In this document: one piece after another, positions 15,228-22,887 of the stretch
How the letters are laid out: each line of letters begins with the position of its first letter
How positions within the stretch are numbered: the first letter of the stretch is position 1
Origin: a virus
IMG/VR virus record: IMGVR_UViG_3300032144_000013
Coordinates: 1-53,944 of that record
Strand: one strand, 5' to 3'
DNA length: 53,944 nucleotides
Made by a program: the position numbers and the translations under genes
Notes under the pieces: generated by a model
Told to the model about the DNA's origin: nothing
Databases searched by the model: none
The model's input: the letters and a program-made list of their open reading frames with translations, nothing else

Positions 15228-15302
15228 CTATCGCATTGGGTACACCGGGCATTGTTGCCGCCCGTGGCTACCGCCGCAGGCCGAACACGAATACCGCGAC
15301 AC
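15228..15302 (-). CDS. possible 24-aa Cys-containing microprotein
   Basis: GTG 15300-15302 with GGGGGTG seven bases upstream. The peptide has CSACGG and a further Cys, like one half of a zinc knuckle. Nothing else is seen in the roughly 190 bases between the flanking genes. Support is only the ribosome site and the Cys pattern. Confidence 0.3.
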   Translation of the reverse strand: MSRYSCSACGGSHGRQQCPVYPMR

Positions 15303-15308
15303 TCGACA

Positions 15309-15548
15309 TCACCCCCTTTCGGTCGCGCTAGAAAGTTCCATTCGTCGATCAATCTCTTCGTCCAGAGATTCCTGTCCGAGCCACCCGCTCCACGTCGGCT
15401 CAATTCCCTCTCGGACCAGGACCCCTACGTAGCGATCGCGGAGCCAGCGATACCGTGCGGCGTCCCTCTGGTTGGCAGCCTTGCGACGGCCCTCATCGGC
15501 CAACGAATCAGCCGCCGCGCGGACGCATCGATCTTCGACGTCGCTCAT
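15309..15548 (-). CDS. small helical protein
   Basis: A 79-aa protein with GGGGGAG before the ATG. The middle has AARYRWLRDRYVGVLV, a pattern common in short phage proteins of unknown function, then an acidic helix. One Cys. No further assignment. Confidence 0.6.
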   Translation of the reverse strand: MSDVEDRCVRAAADSLADEGRRKAANQRDAARYRWLRDRYVGVLVREGIEPTWSGWLGQESLDEEIDRRMELSSATERG

Positions 15549-15602
15549 CGCTCCCCCTATGGTTGTACCGGACCTCGAATGAACGATTGGAAATATCAGC
15601 GG

Positions 15603-15977
15603 TCACTCTGCGCTTTCGGTGCCCACCAGTGACCGGTGGTAGGCTCGCATCTCTGCCGGAGTCGCATCCTTTTCGTTTGCCCAGGCGAGCATCTGCCTGG
15701 CCATTTCGTCGGTCCAGTCGATCGCCGCCGCGTAGTGTGCCCACCGCAGCATGTGCAGGTTCCGTTGCACGACGCGATAGCCCCGCTCGAATCGCTTCCA
15801 CACGCGCCCGCGTATCTCGACGTCCTTGGTCATCAGGCCAGCCTCTTCGGAGAACTTCTGCGCGAGTCGGATATCGGGAACGCCGGTCTGCCCACGGCAC
15901 CACTCGTGGAAGTAGCAACCGATCCTCCAATTCAGTTCATCCATCTCACGACGGGTCAGCTCGACGATCTGGTCCAC
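15603..15977 (-). CDS. hypothetical helical protein
   Basis: A 124-aa protein from GTG 15975-15977; the leader AGTGAGGTTTCC matches those of other genes in this block. Predominantly helical, with Trp and Tyr spread through it (ELNWRIGCYFHEWC; YRVVQRNLHMLRWAHYAA). An ATG six codons upstream is possible but would include the ribosome site. Function unknown. Confidence 0.58.
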   Translation of the reverse strand: MDQIVELTRREMDELNWRIGCYFHEWCRGQTGVPDIRLAQKFSEEAGLMTKDVEIRGRVWKRFERGYRVVQRNLHMLRWAHYAAAIDWTDEMARQMLAWANEKDATPAEMRAYHRSLVGTESAE

Positions 15978-16028
15978 GGAAACCTCACTATTCAAGACAC
16001 TTTTATGGGTCGGGCCGCTGACTGCGGT

Positions 16029-16412
16029 TTACCGTGCGTCTGCTTCCCGAAGCGTTTCAAACACAGCGTCCCGCAGATCGGGGATCGCCTCCTCTGCCAA
16101 AACGTCCGCTTCGATATCGTCGATCGCATCTCCGTCCGGCTCGAATCCGAGAATCGCCTCTTTCACCTTCCGGCGAACGATCTGGTAATCAACGACGTCG
16201 ATGAACCCGATGTTGTCCCGCCACAAATCGAACGGCGGGATTTCGTCCACACGCCACTGGTGAAATTCATCTGCGGGAACCTTGAACACCCGCACTCCCG
16301 CAGGTCCGACGCAGTAATTGCACGATGCGTAGACACCGAACAGCCACGCCGATCCCTCGTGGTCGATGATCTTCCATCGCCAATCGACACTAATGCAGCC
16401 GCATTCGCACAT
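16029..16412 (-). CDS. hypothetical protein with N-terminal Cys pair
   Basis: A 127-aa protein, AGGAGG upstream. Starts MCECGCISVDW, then strands and a NYCVG Cys, suggesting a small metal site. The second half is acidic and helical (DDIEADVLAEEAIPDL). It is flanked by the same sort of small genes. No family recognised. Confidence 0.58.
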   Translation of the reverse strand: MCECGCISVDWRWKIIDHEGSAWLFGVYASCNYCVGPAGVRVFKVPADEFHQWRVDEIPPFDLWRDNIGFIDVVDYQIVRRKVKEAILGFEPDGDAIDDIEADVLAEEAIPDLRDAVFETLREADAR

Positions 16413-16455
16413 CTGCCGCTACCTCCTGAAAACCGGGTTTCTAAACGGAAATCGT

Positions 16456-16662
16456 TCACTTCCAGTTGTCGGCCGCCTCAAGTGCCTCCTGAATCTGCGC
16501 GTCTTCGAGCATGTTCTTTCCGAGCCTCAGCCGCTCGTTGACCCACGCCCTAATCGCAGCAGGTGCCGCCGCGTCCCGCCCCAGGAGAACGAACGTCTGC
16601 TCGTCGTCCCGTGCCCGGTTGAGGCAGCTATTCGGGTCCGAAATCTCGTCACGCTTCAACAT
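16456..16662 (-). CDS. small hypothetical protein of a common phage type
   Basis: A 68-aa protein with GGGGAG upstream. The segment TFVLLGRDAAAPAAIRAWV followed by RLRLGKN resembles a short conserved phage protein without known function that I recognise from many phages. The helical C-terminus ends AADNWK. The role is unknown. Confidence 0.65.
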   Translation of the reverse strand: MLKRDEISDPNSCLNRARDDEQTFVLLGRDAAAPAAIRAWVNERLRLGKNMLEDAQIQEALEAADNWK

Positions 16663-16722
16663 GACTAATAACTCCCCTCTCGATTTACCCGCGTTTCGAT
16701 CGCCGACTCAGCGACGCGAAAC

Positions 16723-17055
16723 CTATTTGAAGTTCCCGAACAGTTCGAACAGACGCCTCTTGATGAAGTCTTCGACGTTGTCCGCCAGAAGTTCGATCGT
16801 GTCGATCCGATTCCCCTTGATGGTCTCCAGAATCTTGTCCTCGTCGTCTTCGTCACGAATGACCCGATCGGGAGGCCATTCGTCAGTCGGGAAGGCTGTC
16901 ACTCGGCTGCTTGAGAAACTGATGAGACGAACTCCTGGAGGACGCCGCCTCCCGTCCCGCTCGCCTTCCTCCTGCGTTTCTTCAACGATCCAAAGGCCGC
17001 CGCTCCAGCGCACAACATTTCCGCTGCCGAACCTCAAGTGCATCTTCGCGGACAC
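16723..17055 (-). CDS. hypothetical acidic protein
   Basis: A 110-aa protein from GTG 17053-17055 with GGAG upstream. Strands at the start (LRFGSGNVVRWSGGLWIVEE), a basic loop, then an acidic helix and an aromatic C-terminus. No recognised family. Confidence 0.55.
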   Translation of the reverse strand: MSAKMHLRFGSGNVVRWSGGLWIVEETQEEGERDGRRRPPGVRLISFSSSRVTAFPTDEWPPDRVIRDEDDEDKILETIKGNRIDTIELLADNVEDFIKRRLFELFGNFK

Positions 17056-17108
17056 GTCTCATCTCCTGTTTCAGAACGACTGCCATTTAGAACCGTGCTA
17101 AGCGCGGC

Positions 17109-17648
17109 TTACACGACGTTTTCGGCGGCTGCGTACTTCGCCATGTCCCTTTCGAGTTCTGCCTGAAACTCCGCATTCTTCCGCCGCCGATACTCAACCA
17201 ACTCGGGATCGTCGCCGCGCGTCGTGACCTTGCCGCCTTCGACGATGCAGTCCCCCTCCTCGAATTCCCCGTGGAACATCCATGAGTTGTTGTTGCGAAT
17301 GATGATCGGGTGCCGATTGCATCGCATGTTGCTGCGGGCAATCTCCATCTTCGGATCGCCCTCCAGGTCGTCGTAGCGCAGCAGCGTCCCCCCCAAGTAG
17401 TGCATGCCGCTCTGATCGACCGTCTTTGGGAGCACTTCCAGAGTCCCGCCAGCGCCGTCGGGGACTGGCTCCGCGACGATCCGCGTCTTGAATCGAAACC
17501 CGTAGGGCTTGGCGTTGTAGCGCTCTAGGATGGTGTCTGCCATCGCCTCGGCCGCCGCTACGTCCCAACTGTCGATCGGCTTGCACCTACTCTCAGAAAC
17601 GAACGATCCGGGGCTGAAGAATTCGACGTAATGCTTTCTCTCTGGCAT
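17109..17648 (-). CDS. hypothetical protein
   Basis: A 179-aa protein from the ATG at 17646-17648 (GGAGTAGTG upstream). N-terminal strand pattern (RKHYVEFFSPGSFVSES) and a helix with YNAKPYGFRFKTRIV, then a segment with conserved-looking Trp, Gly and Asp. This arrangement occurs in small phage proteins of unknown role. Two Cys, no motif. Confidence 0.6.
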   Translation of the reverse strand: MPERKHYVEFFSPGSFVSESRCKPIDSWDVAAAEAMADTILERYNAKPYGFRFKTRIVAEPVPDGAGGTLEVLPKTVDQSGMHYLGGTLLRYDDLEGDPKMEIARSNMRCNRHPIIIRNNNSWMFHGEFEEGDCIVEGGKVTTRGDDPELVEYRRRKNAEFQAELERDMAKYAAAENVV

Positions 17649-17685
17649 TTTCACTACTCCGGTTATTGTTGATGGTGATTCGGTG

Positions 17686-17868
17686 CTACCAGTCGATCTC
17701 GATTCCAAGCCTCGTCGCGATGCTCTGCGTGCAGTTCATCGCGTGATAGGCAAAGTCGCGATCCTCGTCTGTGTCGGACGATTCGTGAGCGTGCCGCGCG
17801 TTCTCGTAGAACCGTTTGAGCACGGCCTTGATCGCTGATTCAGAAATCACTCGGTCTTCCGCCATCAT
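17686..17868 (-). CDS. small helical protein
   Basis: A 60-aa protein. The TAATG overlap with the upstream gene and GGAGGG support the start; a second ATG three bases on is an alternative. Two helices with charged faces (IKAVLKRFYENARHAHESS). No family. Confidence 0.55.
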   Translation of the reverse strand: MMAEDRVISESAIKAVLKRFYENARHAHESSDTDEDRDFAYHAMNCTQSIATRLGIEIDW

Positions 17869-18194
17869 TACCCTCCGTTGATCCCCAGGTTGTCCACAGC
17901 GTCCAGCAGGTTCTGATGCGGCCCCATGATCGGACGGAACCGCCATACGTGCTCGCCGTTCTTTCCCCACGTTCCGCCGTACGCCGCGAGGTCCATCACC
18001 TTCCGCCAGCGGGCTGCGTCGGCCTGCTCGGCTTTCAACCGCTTCATCAACTCTCCCCACAGATCCTCGTCGCCGTCGTATTCGTGGAACGCCTCAAGAG
18101 CGCGCCGAAGATCTGCGATGGTCTCTTCGCGCAGAACGGCGTCGATCTTCAGCTTCTGCAGTTCGGTCAGTTCCTCAGTCGCCGCCGTGCTCAC
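17868..18194 (-). CDS. hypothetical helical protein
   Basis: A 108-aa protein from GTG 18192-18194 with GGAGGCG upstream. Mostly helical, with KAEQADAARWRKVMDLAAY and a C-terminal WGKNGEHVWRFRP segment. Function unknown. Confidence 0.55.
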   Translation of the reverse strand: MSTAATEELTELQKLKIDAVLREETIADLRRALEAFHEYDGDEDLWGELMKRLKAEQADAARWRKVMDLAAYGGTWGKNGEHVWRFRPIMGPHQNLLDAVDNLGINGG

Positions 18195-18207
18195 GTCCGC
18201 CTCCGAT

Positions 18208-18540
18208 CTATTCGCCCTTAAGGAATCGTTCCATCTGCGGTGCGTAGTGTTCCCCGCGCCGCAACAGGTATCTGGCCCGCATCACCTTCAACTCGTCTGG
18301 TGAAACGACTCTCCCGTCAACATCGAACTTCTTGGGAACCTCGTCGTCACGGCAGAACCCCCACGGGCGCACCTCGACGGCGTGCTGCAACGCAACCTCC
18401 GGATGCATTCCGTCAGTCGGGTACGGAATCACAGGGCTGTAGGCGACTGACAGATCGACCGCCTCCAGAATGTGCGGAGTGATACCCTCCGACTCCAATT
18501 GATCGTCGACGAGTTTCTTCAGCGTTTCGAGAATGCTCAT
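18208..18540 (-). CDS. hypothetical protein
   Basis: A 110-aa protein with the AGTGAGGTTTCA leader. Helical start, a Pro-rich middle (SPVIPYPTDGMHPE), one Cys near WGFC, then a helical C-terminus (VMRARYLLRRGEHY). No family recognised. Confidence 0.58.
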   Translation of the reverse strand: MSILETLKKLVDDQLESEGITPHILEAVDLSVAYSPVIPYPTDGMHPEVALQHAVEVRPWGFCRDDEVPKKFDVDGRVVSPDELKVMRARYLLRRGEHYAPQMERFLKGE

Positions 18541-18550
18541 TGAAACCTCA

Positions 18551-18841
18551 CTATTGGGGTTCGCTCAGTCCGCAGTGCGCCAGAAGCAGACGGCGGAGCC
18601 ACCTACATGACAGATCATCGATGTTTAGATCTTCAGCCGCAGCAATGATCCAATTTGTCAATCGTTCGTTGATCCCGTGCTCCTCGGCGACTGACTCAAA
18701 GTCGTACCAGGGAGAATCGTCGATCGACGATATTGGGCACTGGCACTCCATGTCGCCATGAGCGCCGCGACGGATTTCATCTTTGTCGGACAGCCACCAC
18801 CCGTCCTTCGGCAGCCGCTCGAAAAACTCCCTGAGTCTCAT
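18551..18841 (-). CDS. small acidic protein
   Basis: A 96-aa protein with the AGTGAGGTTCAC leader. Acidic, with CQCP near residue 33, and a Trp-rich C-terminal helix region (RLTNWIIAAAEDLNID; RWLRRLLLAHCG). No family recognised. Confidence 0.57.
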   Translation of the reverse strand: MRLREFFERLPKDGWWLSDKDEIRRGAHGDMECQCPISSIDDSPWYDFESVAEEHGINERLTNWIIAAAEDLNIDDLSCRWLRRLLLAHCGLSEPQ

Positions 18842-18907
18842 GTGAACCTCACTAATGCCGTTACTTTGATGCGTGCCTGAAATCTGCGGAAATGCGTCGC
18901 GCGATGC

Positions 18908-19426
18908 TCACCTGGTACACGACGGCTTTCTTTGCGCGACACAGATCGTGTCGTTGTGCGCTCCGCCGTGACGGACCAGGAGGATTTCCCCGGTCGGCCA
19001 TTCCTTCCCGAATCCGCTCGACTGCCAGCCGAACGACAACGCCACTCCACCCGGCCTCAGCAGCTCTGACAGCGGCAACCGCACCCGGCGGTACAGCGCC
19101 GCACTCTGTGTGTCCGACTGACCAGGTACGAGACCAACGCCCCGGTAGCAGTCCGCAATCTGCCTCGGTGAGTACGGCGGGTCGAACAGCACCGCATCAA
19201 CCTTGCCGCGCCACTCTTCCAGGAGCGATTCGCACCAGGTGACCGCATCCTGTCCGCCGTCCGCCAAGTCATTCCGCAGAGTTCCGATGGCGCTCTTGCC
19301 GCAGAACGGATCGACGATGACCTCGCAGCCGTTCAGCCACCGCTCCAGGAAGCCCCGGACCGGCGGCAGGTCGAACGTCCAACGGGACGGCATCGACCAT
19401 GCTGTGCTGAACTGCGTCGTCGCCAT
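18908..19426 (-). CDS. DNA methyltransferase (DPPY type)
   Basis: A 172-aa protein from the ATG at 19424-19426. IVDPFCGKSAIGTL (about residues 37-50) is the SAM-binding motif I, and AVLFDPPYSPRQI has the catalytic DPPY at 82-85. Motif I precedes DPPY, and no target-recognition domain is apparent, so this is a minimal N6-adenine or N4-cytosine methylase. It may protect phage DNA from host restriction or be an orphan regulator. No cognate nuclease is adjacent. Confidence 0.8.
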   Translation of the reverse strand: MATTQFSTAWSMPSRWTFDLPPVRGFLERWLNGCEVIVDPFCGKSAIGTLRNDLADGGQDAVTWCESLLEEWRGKVDAVLFDPPYSPRQIADCYRGVGLVPGQSDTQSAALYRRVRLPLSELLRPGGVALSFGWQSSGFGKEWPTGEILLVRHGGAHNDTICVAQRKPSCTR

Positions 19427-19514
19427 CTGCACCACTCCCATTATTTCGCGCGATAAATTTCAGCCCGTTCCGCAATCGATTCCGACGCAAGGTGCGGCCC
19501 GCCAGTCACGGCGT

Positions 19515-19916
19515 TTAACCAACTTCGGTCGGCACCTGCGGTTCAATCACCTTGAGCCACAGCCCGCCCATTTCCTCGACGAACTGAAAGCGGTTCCATC
19601 CGAATTGCCCCTCCGTCGCGAAATACTTGCCACCCGAATCTCTAAGGATGAAGACCGGGACCGGTGCCGAATCTTGGTCTCCGTTCCACCACCACCAGTA
19701 CGACTGATCGTCGATGCGGCTCGGTGGAACCCACTGGTCTCCGGCATGAGGAAGGCGGTCCGTCTGGTTGTCGATCAGGCGGGCAAGATCCATCATCTGG
19801 CACGGCCAGCCGTTCTTTTCGATCCACCGATACACGTCTCGGGCGGCATCGATCGATCTCGGATTCATAAAGTCGAGCGGGTTCAGTTCCATCTCTCCTC
19901 CGGCGTTGACACTCAT
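19515..19916 (-). CDS. hypothetical protein
   Basis: Start placed at ATG 19914-19916, preceded by GGAG; an ATG at 19892 with GGAGGAG is nearly as good. The domain has YRWIEKNGWPCQMMDLARL, a Trp run (SYWWWWNGD), then strands (PVFILRDSGGKYF). It seems to be a compact alpha/beta protein. No family recognised. Confidence 0.55.
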   Translation of the reverse strand: MSVNAGGEMELNPLDFMNPRSIDAARDVYRWIEKNGWPCQMMDLARLIDNQTDRLPHAGDQWVPPSRIDDQSYWWWWNGDQDSAPVPVFILRDSGGKYFATEGQFGWNRFQFVEEMGGLWLKVIEPQVPTEVG

Positions 19917-20029
19917 CACCATCTCCATTGCTTTGCCGTTATCTCCCATTGGTTGTCCGCATCCAGCCACGCCGCAATACTTTACGGCCGAAATCGACGA
20001 CTGGCGTTTAGTCTCGCTGTACTTGTTCG

Positions 20030-20446
20030 CTACTTCGCCAGAATCAAAACCTCACACCGCGCAGGCTCTCCATACCGCTTCACCAACTGCTCCTCAACAA
20101 TCTGCGCGTCGTCGTGCCACACCACGCCTGTCAATCCGTCCTCGACGGCGCGGGCGAGCTTTAAGACATCAGGACGCTTCGCAGGATGCTCCGGCGCTGA
20201 GTCCTTCAGTCCGCCTTTCGACTTGAAATGTCCCAGAGGACGCGGCGTGTAGAACACCAAGCTCAGGTACAACGGACACCGCAACAGGTCTCCGGTGAAC
20301 ACGGATTTCGCTGCATCCTGAACCGCCGCTCGCCACGACTTCCCCTTCGCGCCGCTGCTGTCCACCAGGATCCCGTTGCCGACGTGCCGCTTGCTGCCGG
20401 CCGTCGCCGCCTGGCCGAGCACCGTGAATGTGATTGCGTCGCTCAT
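20030..20446 (-). CDS. rusA: RusA-type Holliday junction resolvase
   Basis: A 138-aa protein of the usual RusA length. The signature RPDVLKLARAVEDGLTGVVW followed by HDDAQIV gives acidic residues near 93, 103 and 112-113 that match the metal-binding aspartates of RusA. RusA cuts four-way junctions during phage recombination and DNA processing. The ATG overlaps the preceding gene's stop by four bases. It belongs functionally with the ERF and exonuclease genes at 24.4 to 26.2 kb. Confidence 0.88.
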   Translation of the reverse strand: MSDAITFTVLGQAATAGSKRHVGNGILVDSSGAKGKSWRAAVQDAAKSVFTGDLLRCPLYLSLVFYTPRPLGHFKSKGGLKDSAPEHPAKRPDVLKLARAVEDGLTGVVWHDDAQIVEEQLVKRYGEPARCEVLILAK

Positions 20447-20661
20447 TCGTACTCCCCCGCGTCCAAATTCAGCATGTGCCGCACGACGTTCCAGTCCACC
20501 TCGCGCTCCGGTATCGGGTCCACGTCGCCCTTCTCTTCGCGTATCAGCCGCTTCATTCGCTCGATCTCTTCCGGGGATGGGTCTTGCGGAACTGGCCCCT
20601 TTGGCTTCGGTGCCTTCTGTTTCGGATTTCGTCCGATGCGTCGCTGTTCGCGGATGTCCAT
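20443..20661 (-). CDS. small charged protein, coupled to rusA
   Basis: A 72-aa basic/acidic protein with a Lys/Pro-rich start (RRIGRNPKQKAPKPKGPVPQ) and an acidic C-terminal helix. It overlaps rusA by four bases. The polar composition suggests a disordered or adaptor protein. No family recognised. Confidence 0.58.
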   Translation of the reverse strand: MDIREQRRIGRNPKQKAPKPKGPVPQDPSPEEIERMKRLIREEKGDVDPIPEREVDWNVVRHMLNLDAGEYE

Positions 20662-20964
20662 TCAGGTCGCCTTTTCCTTCGACCGCCAGAACTTATCGTT
20701 GGCCTTCCACGTTTCGTGCATCGCACGCGCCTCTTCAGAGACACGCCTTCCTGATTCAACGTCCGTTGTGATTAACACGGCGTTAGAACACGCGGGAACA
20801 ATCAGCAGCCGGTCTCCACCAATCACGTCTCCCCAACACCTGACTTCTACGGTGTGTTCGTCGTGCCTCGTGACCTCGATGTTCCAGCCATCTCCAACGA
20901 GACGCGCACACCGAATCGGCTCGGAATTCTCGGTTAGAATGTCAAACGAAACGAATTCGCTCAT
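20662..20964 (-). CDS. hypothetical protein
   Basis: A 100-aa protein from the ATG at 20962-20964, with GGAG upstream and an ATGA overlap with the HNH gene. Mostly beta at the start (FVSFDILTENSEPIRCARL) and through the middle (WNIEVTRHDEHTVEVRCWG), then a charged helix. No family recognised. Confidence 0.55.
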   Translation of the reverse strand: MSEFVSFDILTENSEPIRCARLVGDGWNIEVTRHDEHTVEVRCWGDVIGGDRLLIVPACSNAVLITTDVESGRRVSEEARAMHETWKANDKFWRSKEKAT

Positions 20965-21632
20965 CGGTACTCCAACGGTTCGCAGCTTCCACACCTCGGC
21001 GCTGTTGTAATTGCCAGCTCCGGATCCCAGCCCTTTCTCAGGCGAGCCCGAATCGTCGCCCGATTGACTCCGGTCTCCTCGGACCACTCCGTGAGACACT
21101 TCGTTGCCCCGAATGCTGTGATCCGAACGGTGTTCCTTCTGTTGACGCTCTGCTCTCCGATTGTCGCCCAGCGGCAATTGTTCGGCTCGTAGTTGCCGTT
21201 CACGTCGATGCGGTCAATTGAGTGCTGTAGAGACGGGCGTGGCCCCATGTCCTCGACAAAGTTCTCGAATGATTCGTCCCACCTTTGGCACACGGTTATT
21301 CCCCGTCCACCGTAGTAGCGGTACGCCTTGCTCTTTGGATCTCGGCACCGCTGGCGCATCGACCGCCACGGCCAATACGACGTCGATGATTCGCGCCTGT
21401 CCTCTTCCGCCTTTGTTCGCTTTCGGTTCCGATCTGCAAGTACCTCTCGCGCCAAGCAGCCGCAACTTTGGGTTTTTCCGTTTCGCAAGTGCGTCGCTAT
21501 GGACATTGCGACTTGACCGCAGTCGCAATCGCACTTCCAAACCACGGACCGTCGTTCTCGATTCTCAGTCGGACCGACGACCACGAGCCTGCCGAACCTC
21601 TGGCCGGTGATGTCCTTTGCGTTCTGGTGCAT
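20961..21632 (-). CDS. HNH endonuclease of the GQRFGRL...YGGRGI phage family
   Basis: A 223-aa protein, GGAGG upstream. It opens DITGQRFGRLVVVG, then CDCDCGQ and CGC zinc ligands, YYGGRGITVCQRW, EDMGPRPS, HSIDRIDVNGNYEPNNCRW, and a C-terminal helix-turn-helix (LTEWSEETGVNRATI). This is the second complete copy of the family in the window. It lies between early genes, consistent with a free-standing homing element. Confidence 0.85.
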   Translation of the reverse strand: MHQNAKDITGQRFGRLVVVGPTENRERRSVVWKCDCDCGQVAMSIATHLRNGKTQSCGCLAREVLADRNRKRTKAEEDRRESSTSYWPWRSMRQRCRDPKSKAYRYYGGRGITVCQRWDESFENFVEDMGPRPSLQHSIDRIDVNGNYEPNNCRWATIGEQSVNRRNTVRITAFGATKCLTEWSEETGVNRATIRARLRKGWDPELAITTAPRCGSCEPLEYR

Positions 21633-21634
21633 GT

Positions 21635-21928
21635 CTACGCCTCCGGTCCTTCGTAGTGCTCAGCATCTGCGATCTCCTCCCAGAACCCCACGGTCGGATA
21701 TCGCAGCGAGTCGTCTTCGTTGTAAGCCTTGAACTCCATCTTCGTGACCATGACGGAGCCGACCTTGTCCTCGGGGAACACATACGCGGCATACTTCATC
21801 GCCGCGTCTCGTGTCCTGAAGTACCGCTTGTGTCGCACAGCACCGTCGATGTCGTCGTCTCCGAATTCCGTCTTGGGAATCTCGCTGCACCACTCCACCT
21901 CCCACGCCACGTCTCCGACTGTTGCCAT
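21635..21928 (-). CDS. hypothetical protein, first gene of the leftward early operon
   Basis: A 97-aa protein from the ATG at 21926-21928. Strands with acidic loops (AWEVEWCSEIPKTEFG; VMVTKMEFKAYNED), ending with an acidic helix. It lies directly downstream of a strong promoter and a palindromic operator and is divergent from the RHH gene, which makes it the first target of that control. Function unknown. Confidence 0.62.
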   Translation of the reverse strand: MATVGDVAWEVEWCSEIPKTEFGDDDIDGAVRHKRYFRTRDAAMKYAAYVFPEDKVGSVMVTKMEFKAYNEDDSLRYPTVGFWEEIADAEHYEGPEA

Positions 21929-21968
21929 TGCTATCGCTCCGATTTGGGGATACTCTGTCGCACGCCGC

Positions 21969-21983
21969 TGGTATAGTATACCA
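21969..21983. promoter_or_regulatory. 15-bp palindromic operator
   Basis: TGGTATAGTATACCA is a perfect palindrome around one central base. It overlaps the -10 box of the leftward promoter and sits upstream of the divergent RHH regulator gene. RHH dimers bind short symmetric sites, so this is a good candidate operator for that protein. Confidence 0.7.
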
Positions 21984-22003
21984 AATCGAAAGAGGATTTG
22001 CAA
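21975..22003 (-). promoter_or_regulatory. sigma70-type promoter for the leftward early operon
   Basis: On the minus strand TTGCAA (21998-22003) and TATACT (21975-21980) are separated by 17 bases, close to the bacterial housekeeping consensus. The first downstream gene starts about 50 bases away. The -10 overlaps the palindromic operator, implying repression. Confidence 0.72.
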
Positions 22004-22006
22004 CCG

Positions 22007-22210
22007 ATGAAAAAGTCAACCAAATCGAAACGCGGTGGATTCCGTCCAGGTTCGGGCCGCAAGCCGCTCAGTGATTCCGAAGGCTCCGTCACGTTCTGCG
22101 GCAAGGTTCCAGAGTCTCTGGCGAACTCCATTGACGGCGCTCGCGGCGACAAGTCTCGCGGCGACGTTCTCAGGGAAGCTCTCGCTCTGTGGCTTCGCAA
22201 ACACTTCTAG
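22007..22210 (+). CDS. ribbon-helix-helix DNA-binding regulator
   Basis: A 67-aa plus-strand protein starting MKKSTKSKRGGFRPGSGRKP, a basic arm, then VTFCGKVPESLANSIDGARG and an alpha-helical C-terminus (VLREALALWLRKHF), which fits an Arc/CopG-type fold. It is the only plus-strand gene in the early region and is divergent from the 21928 gene, with a palindromic operator between. It is likely to control early transcription and perhaps itself. The ribosome site GAGG is about ten bases before the ATG. Confidence 0.72.
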   Translation: MKKSTKSKRGGFRPGSGRKPLSDSEGSVTFCGKVPESLANSIDGARGDKSRGDVLREALALWLRKHF

Positions 22211-22510
22211 TCACCTCCAGTCGGCAGGCTCGACGCTGCCGCAGCGCGGACAGCACTCCGGAACATTCTCGCCCTCGCCTAAGTCGATCGGTGCGCCGCA
22301 GTCCGGACACCGCCACGCCTTCCGCTCATCCACTTCTCCGCTGCCTTCCAGGCCCGCGCCAACTCTCAGGCACTGGTTCCACCGGTAACTGCTCGAATGC
22401 CCGGTGTCCTGCTCGTGGCCGGTTCGATCGACTAGCGCCCACTCCGGCTTCGGCGCTGCTCTCGTCTGCCGCACGTCGCGGTACGTGGTTCGGGTGATGC
22501 GGCGGGTCAT
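22211..22510 (-). CDS. zinc-ribbon protein
   Basis: A 99-aa protein from the ATG at 22508-22510 (ATGA with the S24-like gene). Arg/Thr-rich start, then WRCPDCG and CCPRCG, a standard zinc ribbon. It converges with the RHH gene, the two stops being adjacent at 22210/22211. Probably binds nucleic acid or protein; no family name. Confidence 0.62.
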   Translation of the reverse strand: MTRRITRTTYRDVRQTRAAPKPEWALVDRTGHEQDTGHSSSYRWNQCLRVGAGLEGSGEVDERKAWRCPDCGAPIDLGEGENVPECCPRCGSVEPADWR

Positions 22511-22806
22511 GGCGACACCTCTGTCAGCTTTCCGTAGATCGCAGCCAGTCCAATCCACCCGTTAATCCCACCGCGATTGTTTCCAATCAGGTATCGCCCA
22601 TTCTTCACCGACTTCACCAAGTGCAGGTAATGGCTTCCCTTCACTGAACAGAGAACAACGTCTCCGCTCTGGATCACCTTTGAAGGTTCCACTGTGCATA
22701 GTTGTCCGCTCTCAACACGACCAGTCATTGACGAACCTTGTGGACGAAACTGCACCGTGTACCCACGAGACAACTGGCTGATGTAATTGGACGCCCATCG
22801 ACTCAT
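22507..22806 (-). CDS. S24/S26-like peptidase-domain protein
   Basis: A 99-aa protein from the ATG at 22804-22806, with GGGGGAGG upstream. FRPQGSSMTGRVESGQLCTV matches the Ser-Met region of S24 domains, followed by SGDVVLCSVKG and LIGNNRGGINGW, the usual strand order. No DNA-binding domain is present. It might be an antirepressor or a decayed LexA/CI-type C-terminal domain. The catalytic Lys cannot be placed with certainty. An in-frame upstream ATG at 22887 also has a ribosome site. Confidence 0.65.
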   Translation of the reverse strand: MSRWASNYISQLSRGYTVQFRPQGSSMTGRVESGQLCTVEPSKVIQSGDVVLCSVKGSHYLHLVKSVKNGRYLIGNNRGGINGWIGLAAIYGKLTEVSP

Positions 22807-22887
22807 TCCGCCTCCCCCTTCCACGTGAACTGTCCCGTCTCCGGGTGGTAGTACGCCGCGCGCCTCGTCGATAGTCGTTACTCGCAT
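22804..22887 (-). pseudogene. frame-disrupted small gene upstream of the S24-like gene
   Basis: From the ATG at 22885-22887 (GGGGGTGAG upstream) the first codons read MRVTTIDEARGV. In the neighbouring phase the rest reads YYHPETGQFTWKGEAE and ends in a TGA overlapping the next ATG. The Y-x-PETGxFTW phrase is typical of short phage proteins and HNH N-termini. So a small gene seems split by a one-base shift near 22850, unless a sequencing error or recoding explains it. Confidence 0.4.
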
